From Streptomyces katrae (GTDB lineage Bacteria; Actinomycetota; Actinomycetes; Streptomycetales; Streptomycetaceae): a stretch of 13,874 nt of DNA. Position numbers and translations under genes: made by a program. The stretch is from the NCBI RefSeq assembly GCF_000966975.1, contig NZ_JZWV01000547.1:1-13874 (forward strand), written 5' to 3'. The notes below the pieces were generated by a model. It did no database searches. It was not told the origin of the DNA and saw nothing but the letters and a program-made list of their open reading frames with translations. The number at the start of each line of letters is the position of its first letter. Position 1 is the stretch's first letter. Shown piece by piece: positions 6,458-13,874 of this stretch.

Positions 6458-7015
6458 GTGAACCTCCTGGTTCTCGCGGCCGAGACGGAAAACCCGCTCG
6501 TCCCGCCGATCCCCGAGCTCGTCATCGGTCTGATCGCCGTCATCGGTCTGATCGCCTTCGTCATCGTCTTCGGTTTCCTCGCGAAGAAGCTCCTCCCGAA
6601 CATCAACAAGGTTCTGGACGAGCGTCGCGAGGCCATCGAGGGCGGTATCGAGAAGGCTGAGGCCGCTCAGACCGAGGCCCAGAGCGTGCTGGAGCAGTAC
6701 AAGGCCCAGCTCGCCGAGGCCCGGCACGAGGCCGCGCGCCTGCGCCAGGAAGCGCTGGAGCAGGGCACTGCGCTCAAGGAAGAACTGCGCGCAGAGGGCC
6801 AGCGGCAGCGTGAGGAGATCATCGCTGCCGGTCACGCCCAGATCGCCGCTGACCGCAAGGCCGCCTCTCAGGCGCTGCGTCAGGACGTGGGCAAGCTCGC
6901 CACCGACCTGGCCGGCAAGCTCGTCGGCGAGTCCCTCGAGGACGTCGCCCGGCAGAGCCGCACCATCGACCGCTTCCTCAGCGAGCTCGAGGAGAAGGCC
7001 GAGGCGGCCCGATGA
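6458..7015 (+). CDS. atpF: ATP synthase Fo subunit b, with a duplicated membrane segment
   Basis: The peripheral-stalk subunit b (185 residues) anchors F1 to the membrane. It has a short N-terminus, one membrane helix (about 21-42), then a long charged helix or coiled coil (about 50-180) rich in Glu, Ala and Arg. Within the membrane helix VIGLIA occurs twice in a row (22-27 and 28-33), produced by a perfect 18-bp tandem repeat in the DNA. The ordinary streptomycete form, as I recall it, has PELVIGLIAFVIVFGFLAKK with a single copy. GTG 6458 is used, with AAAGG at 6446-6450. An ATG two bases earlier is followed at once by TGA. The stop overlaps the atpH start (ATGA), implying coupling. Unlike mycobacteria, b and delta are separate. 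Confidence 0.95.
   Translation: MNLLVLAAETENPLVPPIPELVIGLIAVIGLIAFVIVFGFLAKKLLPNINKVLDERREAIEGGIEKAEAAQTEAQSVLEQYKAQLAEARHEAARLRQEALEQGTALKEELRAEGQRQREEIIAAGHAQIAADRKAASQALRQDVGKLATDLAGKLVGESLEDVARQSRTIDRFLSELEEKAEAAR
6521..6556 (+). repeat. Perfect 18-bp tandem duplication inside atpF
   Basis: GTCATCGGTCTGATCGCC at 6521-6538 is repeated exactly at 6539-6556, in frame, each copy encoding VIGLIA. Identity at every base, including third positions, indicates a recent duplication, strong constraint, or an assembly artefact. Confidence 0.95.
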
Positions 7016-7827
7016 ACGGAGCGAGCCGCGAGGCGCTGGCCTCCGCGCGCGAGCGTCTCGACGCGCTGACGGACAACACGTCCGTCGACGCGGCGAAGCT
7101 CGCCGGTGAGCTGGCAGCCGTCACCGCGCTGCTCGACCGTGAGGTCTCGCTGCGTCGGGTCATCACGGACCCGGCGCAGTCCGGCGAGGCCAAGGCCGAG
7201 CTGGTCGGCCGGCTGCTGTCCGGCCAGGTGGGCGGGGAGACCCTCGACCTGGTGTCCGGCATGGCCCGGTCCCGCTGGTCGCAGTCCCGCGACCTGGTGG
7301 ACGCGCTGGAGGAGCTGGCGGCCACCGCCGACCTCACCGCCGCCCAGCAGGGCGACGCGCTCGACAACGTCGAGGACGAGCTGTTCCGGTTCGGCCGGAT
7401 CGTCGCCTCGAACACCGGGCTGCGTGCCGCGCTGACCGACCGCGCCGCCACCGCCTCCGCCAAGAGCGAGCTGCTGCGCAGCCTGCTCGGCGGCAAGGTG
7501 AACGCCGTCACCGAGCGCCTGGTCGTCCGTCTCGTCACGCACCCGCGTGGACGTAGCCTTGAGGGGGGACTCGAGTCCCTCTCGACGCTCGCCGCTGCGC
7601 GCCGTGACCGCATGGTCGCCACCGTGACCAGCGCGGTTCCGCTCAGCGACGTGCAGAAGCAGCGTCTCGGCGCGGTGCTGGCCAAGCTGTACGGCCGCCA
7701 GATGCACCTGAACCTCGACGTGGACCCCGCGGTCCTCGGCGGGATCTCGGTGCGGGTCGGCGACGAGGTCATCGACGGCACCATCGCGGACCGCCTCGCC
7801 GAGGCGTCGCGCCGCATGGCCGGCTGA
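7012..7827 (+). CDS. atpH: ATP synthase F1 subunit delta
   Basis: Subunit delta (OSCP family, 271 residues) sits on top of F1 and joins it to the b stalk. The N-terminal part is helical (REALASARERLDAL at about 6-19), and the C-terminal part has the family-like stretch ending LDVDPAVLGGISVRVGDEVI, followed by DGTIADRLAEASRRM. Length is about 90 residues more than E. coli delta but is normal for streptomycetes as I recall. ATG 7012 overlaps the atpF stop (ATGA), so it is translationally coupled. A 134-nt gap with two hairpins separates it from atpA. Confidence 0.95.
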   Translation: MNGASREALASARERLDALTDNTSVDAAKLAGELAAVTALLDREVSLRRVITDPAQSGEAKAELVGRLLSGQVGGETLDLVSGMARSRWSQSRDLVDALEELAATADLTAAQQGDALDNVEDELFRFGRIVASNTGLRAALTDRAATASAKSELLRSLLGGKVNAVTERLVVRLVTHPRGRSLEGGLESLSTLAAARRDRMVATVTSAVPLSDVQKQRLGAVLAKLYGRQMHLNLDVDPAVLGGISVRVGDEVIDGTIADRLAEASRRMAG

Positions 7828-7862
7828 CCAGCCGCCACCACACAGATACAAAGCATTCCTAG

Positions 7863-7878
7863 CGGCCCGGTTGGGCCG
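7863..7878 (+). other. Hairpin 1 in the atpH-atpA gap
   Basis: CGGCCC (7863-7868) and GGGCCG (7873-7878) form a perfect 6-bp stem with a GGTT loop, 36 nt after the atpH stop. It may act in mRNA processing or stability between the Fo and F1 parts of the transcript. Confidence 0.35.
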
Positions 7879-7899
7879 TGCAGAACTTGCAGAAGATTC

Positions 7900-7916
7900 C
7901 TGGGGGTCGCCCCCAG
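7900..7916 (+). repeat. Hairpin 2 in the atpH-atpA gap, resembling a dispersed Streptomyces palindrome
   Basis: CTGGGGG (7900-7906) and CCCCCAG (7910-7916) form a perfect 7-bp stem around TCG, followed by ACCCC. The pattern G-run, short loop, CCCC, AGACCCC resembles palindromes scattered through Streptomyces intergenic regions, so this may be a dispersed repeat unit. Only one copy is present in the window. Confidence 0.35.
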
Positions 7917-7961
7917 ACCCCTAAGAAGCTTCAGGCCCAACAAGGAGAGCAGGGAACCCAG

Positions 7962-9557
7962 ATGGCGGAGCTCACGATCCGGCCGGAGGAGATCCGGGAC
8001 GCACTGGAGACCTTTGTCCAGTCGTACCAGCCGGACGCGGCCTCGCGCGAGGAGGTCGGAACGGTCAGCGTTGCCGGCGACGGCATCGCGAAGGTGGAGG
8101 GCCTGCCCTCCGCCATGGCGAACGAGCTGCTGAAGTTCGAGGACGGCACCCTCGGTCTCGCCCTCAACCTCGAGGAGCGCGAGATCGGTGCGATCGTCCT
8201 CGGCGAGTTCAGCGGTATCGAGGAGGGCCAGCCGGTGCAGCGCACCGGTGAGGTTCTCTCCGTAGGTGTCGGCGAGGGCTACCTCGGCCGCGTTGTCGAC
8301 CCGCTCGGCAACCCGATCGACGGCCTCGGCGAGATCGCGACCGAGGGCCGCCGCGCCCTCGAGCTGCAGGCCCCGGGCGTCATGGTCCGTAAGTCGGTGC
8401 ACGAGCCCATGCAGACCGGCTACAAGGCCGTCGACGCGATGGTGCCGATCGGCCGTGGCCAGCGTCAGCTGATCATCGGTGACCGCCAGACCGGCAAGAC
8501 CGCCCTGGCCGTCGACACGATCATCAACCAGCGCGACAACTGGCGCTCGGGCGACGTGAACAAGCAGGTCCGCTGCATCTACGTCGCCATCGGCCAGAAG
8601 GGCTCGACCATCGCGTCCGTGCGCGGCGCCCTGGAAGAGGCCGGCGCGCTCGAGTACACGACGATCGTCGCCGCCCCGGCGTCCGACCCGGCCGGCTTCA
8701 AGTACCTGGCGCCGTACACCGGTTCCGCCATCGGCCAGCACTGGATGTACGCCGGCAAGCACGTCCTGATCATCTTCGACGACCTGTCGAAGCAGGCCGA
8801 CGCCTACCGCGCCGTGTCGCTGCTGCTGCGCCGCCCGCCGGGCCGTGAGGCCTACCCGGGTGACGTCTTCTACCTGCACTCCCGTCTGCTCGAGCGCTGC
8901 GCCAAGCTCTCCGACGACATGGGTGCCGGCTCGATGACCGGTCTGCCGATCGTCGAGACCAAGGCCAACGACGTCTCGGCGTTCATCCCGACCAACGTCA
9001 TCTCCATCACCGACGGCCAGTGCTTCCTGGAGTCCGACCTGTTCAACGCCGGCCAGCGTCCGGCCCTGAACGTCGGTATCTCGGTCTCCCGCGTCGGTGG
9101 CTCCGCCCAGCACAAGGCGATGAAGCAGGTCTCCGGCCGCCTCCGTGTCGACCTGGCCCAGTACCGCGAGCTGGAGGCGTTCGCCGCCTTCGGTTCCGAC
9201 CTGGACGCCGCGTCGAAGGCCTCGCTGGAGCGCGGCAAGCGCATGGTCGAGCTGCTGAAGCAGGGCCAGTACCAGCCGATGCCCGTCGAGGAGCAGGTCG
9301 TCTCCGTCTGGGCCGGCACCACCGGCAAGATGGACGACGTCCCGGTCGCCGACATCCGTCGCTTCGAGTCGGAGCTGCTGGAGTACCTGCGCCGCGAGCG
9401 CAAGGACCTCCTCACCTCCATCGCGGACGGCGGCAAGATGTCCGACGACACGCTGGGCTCGATCGCCGACGCCATCGCCGCCTTCAAGCGGCAGTTCGAG
9501 ACCTCGGACGGCAAGCTCCTGGGCGAGGACGTCCCGGCCGTCAACGTCTCCAAGTGA
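7962..9557 (+). CDS. atpA: ATP synthase F1 subunit alpha
   Basis: This 531-residue subunit forms the non-catalytic nucleotide-binding positions of the alpha3beta3 hexamer. Domains are an N-terminal beta barrel (about 30-100), the nucleotide-binding domain with Walker A GDRQTGKT (173-180) and Walker B-type [19 protein letters not shown], and the C-terminal helical domain. The stretch [20 protein letters not shown] is the classic alpha signature. ATG 7962 is chosen because [11 protein letters not shown] is the expected N-terminus, with AGGGA at 7951-7955; the frame continues open upstream to 7878, into the hairpin-bearing leader, with no family similarity there. The gap to atpG is only 20 nt. 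Confidence 0.97.
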   Translation: MAELTIRPEEIRDALETFVQSYQPDAASREEVGTVSVAGDGIAKVEGLPSAMANELLKFEDGTLGLALNLEEREIGAIVLGEFSGIEEGQPVQRTGEVLSVGVGEGYLGRVVDPLGNPIDGLGEIATEGRRALELQAPGVMVRKSVHEPMQTGYKAVDAMVPIGRGQRQLIIGDRQTGKTALAVDTIINQRDNWRSGDVNKQVRCIYVAIGQKGSTIASVRGALEEAGALEYTTIVAAPASDPAGFKYLAPYTGSAIGQHWMYAGKHVLIIFDDLSKQADAYRAVSLLLRRPPGREAYPGDVFYLHSRLLERCAKLSDDMGAGSMTGLPIVETKANDVSAFIPTNVISITDGQCFLESDLFNAGQRPALNVGISVSRVGGSAQHKAMKQVSGRLRVDLAQYRELEAFAAFGSDLDAASKASLERGKRMVELLKQGQYQPMPVEEQVVSVWAGTTGKMDDVPVADIRRFESELLEYLRRERKDLLTSIADGGKMSDDTLGSIADAIAAFKRQFETSDGKLLGEDVPAVNVSK

Positions 9558-9577
9558 CGACGGAAGGGACCTGACTC

Positions 9578-11937
<2,360 letters not shown>

Positions 11938-11947
11938 CGCTCCGCAG

Positions 11948-11976
11948 GAGAGGGGCGGGTGCGTCCCGCCCCTCTC
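11948..11976 (+). terminator. Strong 12-bp hairpin between atpD and atpC
   Basis: GAGAGGGGCGGG (11948-11959) pairs perfectly with CCCGCCCCTCTC (11965-11976) around a 5-nt loop, 11 nt after the atpD stop. It looks like a terminator stem but has no T-run and is followed by another operon gene. It may therefore act as a partial terminator, RNase barrier or 3' stabiliser that lowers epsilon synthesis relative to beta. Confidence 0.55.
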
Positions 11977-12002
11977 TCCACGCCCATTAGAATTTGACCC
12001 AA

Positions 12003-12024
12003 CACCCGGCGGACCCGCCGGGTG
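12003..12024 (+). promoter_or_regulatory. Hairpin just before the atpC ribosome site
   Basis: CACCCGGCG (12003-12011) pairs with CGCCGGGTG (12016-12024) over 9 bp with a GACC loop. It ends 7 nt before GAGGAG (12032-12037), the atpC Shine-Dalgarno. It could influence ribosome access or decouple atpC from atpD translation. Confidence 0.45.
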
Positions 12025-12042
12025 GTGACCCGAGGAGCCACC

Positions 12043-12417
12043 TTGGCTGCTGAGCTGCACGTCGAGATGGTCGCGGCGGACCGCAATGTCTGGTCCGGCG
12101 AGGCCACCCTGGTCGTCGCCCGCACCACGTCCGGCGACATCGGCGTCATGCCCGGTCACCAGCCGCTTCTCGGTGTGCTGGAATCGGGCCCGGTGACCAT
12201 CCGTACCAGCGATGGCGGCACGGTCGTCGCCGCGGTGCACGGCGGTTTCATCTCGTTCGCGGACAACAAGCTGTCCCTGCTGGCCGAGATCGCCGAGCTC
12301 GCGGACGAGATCGACGTCCAGCGGGCGGAGCGGGCACTGGAGCGCGCGAAGGCGGACGCTGACGCGGCCGCCGAACGTCGCGCCGATGTCCGGCTGCGTG
12401 CGGTCGCGGGGCACTGA
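12043..12417 (+). CDS. atpC: ATP synthase F1 subunit epsilon
   Basis: Subunit epsilon (124 residues) binds the foot of gamma and can inhibit ATP hydrolysis. The N-terminal beta-sandwich carries LHVEMVAADRNVWSGEA (5-21), GDIGVMPGHQPLL (31-43) and HGGFISF (66-72). The C-terminal helical hairpin (about 85-120) is rich in Glu, Arg and Ala. I chose TTG at 12043 because MAAELHVE is the expected N-terminus and GAGGAG (12032-12037) lies 5 nt upstream; an in-frame GTG at 12022 lies inside the preceding hairpin. A TTG start preceded by hairpins suggests weaker translation than its neighbours. The operon terminator begins 24 nt after the stop. Confidence 0.95.
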   Translation: MAAELHVEMVAADRNVWSGEATLVVARTTSGDIGVMPGHQPLLGVLESGPVTIRTSDGGTVVAAVHGGFISFADNKLSLLAEIAELADEIDVQRAERALERAKADADAAAERRADVRLRAVAGH

Positions 12418-12440
12418 GCCCCGTACCGAAGAGCTTGAAA

Positions 12441-12490
12441 CCTCAGCCGCGGTCCGTTCCGGAATTTTCCGGAGCGGGTCGCGGCTGAGG
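12441..12490 (+). terminator. atp operon terminator
   Basis: This is a large two-part hairpin. CCTCAGCCGCG (12441-12451) pairs with CGCGGCTGAGG (12480-12490). Inside it, after a GT/GT mismatch, CCGTTCCGGA (12454-12463) pairs with TCCGGAGCGG (12468-12477) with one G-U pair, leaving a short ATTT loop. A T-rich stretch follows at about 12500-12511. It lies 24 nt after atpC, at the end of the operon. Confidence 0.85.
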
Positions 12491-12545
12491 CGATGTACGT
12501 ACTTTTTGTTTGTGCGGTTTTCGATGAGCGAGGAGGTCGGTGAAG

Positions 12546-12992
12546 ATGCTCCTCGCTCTGCTTGTGAGCGGCCTGGTCGTAGCCCTGGTGGTGATCGGGC
12601 TGTTCGTGTTCGGGCTGCGCCGCAGACTGATCCAGCGCTCCGGCGGGACCTTCGACTGCAGCCTGCGCTGGGGCGTGGCCGAGGAGCCCGACGTCTCCGG
12701 CAAGGGGTGGGTCTACGGGGTCGCCCGCTACAGCGGTGACCGCATCGAGTGGTTCCGCGTGTTCAGCTATTCGCCGCGGCCGCGCCGGCTGCTGGAGCGT
12801 TCCTCCATCGAGGTGCTCGCACGGCGCGCTCCTGAGGGCGAGGAGGAGCTGGCCCTGCTGTCCGACTCCGTCGTGCTCGGCTGTTCCCACCAGGGGACGC
12901 GCCTGGAGCTGGCGATGAGCGAGGACGCGCTGACGGGATTCCTGGCCTGGCTGGAGGCGGCGCCTCCGGGGCAGAGGGTGAACGTCGCCTGA
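12546..12992 (+). CDS. DUF2550 family membrane-anchored protein
   Basis: This 148-residue protein has one N-terminal membrane helix (about 3-23) followed by RRRLIQRSGGTFDCSLRW, so the remainder is probably cytoplasmic by the positive-inside rule. The soluble part includes GKGWVYGVARYSGDRIEWFR and SPRPRRLLERSSIEV, which fit DUF2550, an actinobacterial family of unknown function. The family is found just after atpC in streptomycetes and mycobacteria, which hints at a link to envelope or energy functions but proves nothing. ATG 12546 has AGGAGG (12531-12536) at 9-nt spacing; GTG 12540 is only 3 nt from it and would add two residues. A terminator separates it from atpC, so it probably has its own promoter within 12491-12530, though none is clear. 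Confidence 0.85.
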   Translation: MLLALLVSGLVVALVVIGLFVFGLRRRLIQRSGGTFDCSLRWGVAEEPDVSGKGWVYGVARYSGDRIEWFRVFSYSPRPRRLLERSSIEVLARRAPEGEEELALLSDSVVLGCSHQGTRLELAMSEDALTGFLAWLEAAPPGQRVNVA

Positions 12993-13010
12993 CGTTCCAC
13001 AGCCGTGGAG

Positions 13011-13050
13011 GAAGCCGGGGAGACGGGGGCGGACCCGTCTCCCCGGCTTC
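13011..13050. terminator. Bidirectional terminator between convergent DUF2550 and chitinase genes
   Basis: GAAGCCGGGGAGACGGG (13011-13027) pairs perfectly with CCCGTCTCCCCGGCTTC (13034-13050), a 17-bp stem around a 6-nt loop. It lies 18 nt after the DUF2550 stop and 11 nt from the chitinase stop. On either strand the arms end in purine- or pyrimidine-rich sequence without a long T-run. Confidence 0.9.
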
Positions 13051-13061
13051 GTCGTGTGCGC

Positions 13062-13874
13062 CTACTGCAGGCCGGTGTGGATGGCGTTCGCGAGCTCGCC
13101 GTTGGTGGTGTCGCCGCTGAACTCCCAGAAGAAGGCTCCCTTGAGCCCCTGGTTCTTCAGCCAGGTCATCTTCCCGGCGATGGTGGCGGGGGTGTCGTAG
13201 CTCCACCAGTTGCTTCCGCACCTGGCGTAGGCGGTGCCGGCGACGGTGCCGGTGGTGGGGCAGCTGGTCTTGAGGACCTTGTAGTCCTCGATGCCCTGCT
13301 CGTACGTGCCCGGGGCGGGTCCGGTGGCGGTGCCGCCGGGGGCGTCCTGGGTGACGCCGGTCCAGCCGCGGCCGTAGAAGCCGATGCCGAGGTTGAGCTT
13401 GGAGCCGGGGATGCCCTTGCCCTTGAGCTTGGTGATGGCGGCCTCGGAGTTGAAGCCGGCGATCGGGATGCCGGTGTAGGAGGTCAGCGGGGAGTGCGGG
13501 GCGGTGGGGCCCTTGGCGTCCCAGGCGCCGAAGAAGTCGTACGTCATCACGTTGTAGAAGTCGACGTACGGGGCCGCGCCCGCGTAGTCCGCGAGGTCGA
13601 GCTTGCCGCCGTTGGAGCCGTCGGCGGAGATGGCGGCGGTGACCAGGTTGGCGGAGCCGAACTTGGCGCGCAGGGCCGACATCAGGTTCTTGAAGGCGGC
13701 GGCGCCACTGGTGTCACAGGACAGGCCGCAGGCGTTCGGGTACTCCCAGTCGATGTCGATCCCGTCGAAGACGTCCGCCCAGCGCGGGTCCTCGACCAGG
13801 TCGTAGCAGGACTGGGCGAAGGCGGCCGGGTTCTGGGCGGCCTGCCCGAAGCCGCCGGACCAGGTCCAGCCGCC
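13062..13874 (-). CDS. chiC: GH18 chitinase, C-terminal catalytic part (5' end outside window)
   Basis: The minus-strand frame stays open to the window edge and encodes 270 residues, ending at TAG (13064-13062). It begins GGWTWSGGF, part of the GH18 S-x-G-G beta-3 motif, then DGIDIDWEYP (fragment residues 37-46), where Glu44 is the catalytic acid of DxxDxDxE. Next is MTYDFFGAWD (110-119) with Tyr112 and Asp113 of the active site, followed by an inserted segment (PHSPLTSY) typical of subfamily A. Near the end FFWEFSGDT gives the conserved Trp. The enzyme cleaves chitin outside the cell with substrate-assisted retention. The catalytic domain ends the protein, so any signal peptide, CBM or FnIII domain would be N-terminal. 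The name chiC rests on neighbourhood: S. coelicolor chiC lies beside this operon as I recall. Confidence 0.85.
   Translation of the reverse strand, partial: GGWTWSGGFGQAAQNPAAFAQSCYDLVEDPRWADVFDGIDIDWEYPNACGLSCDTSGAAAFKNLMSALRAKFGSANLVTAAISADGSNGGKLDLADYAGAAPYVDFYNVMTYDFFGAWDAKGPTAPHSPLTSYTGIPIAGFNSEAAITKLKGKGIPGSKLNLGIGFYGRGWTGVTQDAPGGTATGPAPGTYEQGIEDYKVLKTSCPTTGTVAGTAYARCGSNWWSYDTPATIAGKMTWLKNQGLKGAFFWEFSGDTTNGELANAIHTGLQ

Noticed and set aside
6978..9113. Long open frame on the minus strand (over 700 codons) across atpH and atpA
   Set aside because: It is antisense to well-conserved ATP synthase genes. Open antisense frames of this length are expected where third positions are nearly all G or C, and the translation resembles no family.

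Overview
The window comes from a high-GC actinobacterium, almost certainly a Streptomyces. Codons end overwhelmingly in G or C. The gene order prmC, tsaC/sua5, LMW-phosphatase, SHMT, wecA-like, atpIBEFHAGDC, DUF2550, GH18 chitinase is the one I recall around the Streptomyces atp operon, with chiC next to it. Mycobacteria keep a related order (hemK, sua5, wecA/rfe, atp genes, DUF2550).

Layout. Positions 1-1563 are a tightly packed plus-strand set: the 3' end of prmC, a possible 18-codon ORF joining it to tsaC, tsaC, and a low-molecular-weight phosphatase-fold gene overlapping tsaC by 4 nt. Positions 1689-2924 carry a divergent serine hydroxymethyltransferase-family gene, with hairpins on both sides. 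Positions 3041-4339 encode a WecA/TagO-type polyprenyl-phosphate sugar-1-phosphate transferase. A 286-nt regulatory gap holding a good match to a Rex (NADH/NAD+ sensor) operator leads into the nine-gene F1Fo ATP synthase operon atpI-B-E-F-H-A-G-D-C (4626-12417). A large hairpin terminator closes the operon. A DUF2550 membrane protein (12546-12992) follows, then a 17-bp-stem bidirectional terminator and the convergent minus-strand 3' end of a GH18 chitinase (13062-13874, runs off the window).

How the genes work together. AtpI (accessory), a (AtpB), c (AtpE) and b (AtpF) form the membrane sector Fo. Delta, alpha, gamma, beta and epsilon (AtpH, A, G, D, C) form F1 and its stalk. Several junctions are translationally coupled by overlapping stop and start codons (atpF/atpH, atpG/atpD). 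Others (atpB/atpE, atpH/atpA, atpD/atpC) have longer gaps containing perfect hairpins, which may set subunit stoichiometry or mRNA stability.

Main oddities. (1) atpE is broken in this sequence by an apparent one-base deletion between 6212 and 6213. The rest of the 74-residue c subunit is intact in the shifted frame, so a sequencing or assembly error is the leading explanation. (2) atpF carries a perfect 18-bp in-frame tandem duplication that adds six residues to its membrane helix. (3) The phosphatase-fold protein has Ser where the catalytic Cys of the LMW-PTP loop should be. I see no mobile element, CRISPR array, tRNA, rRNA or evident novel multi-gene system; this is a core chromosomal region.
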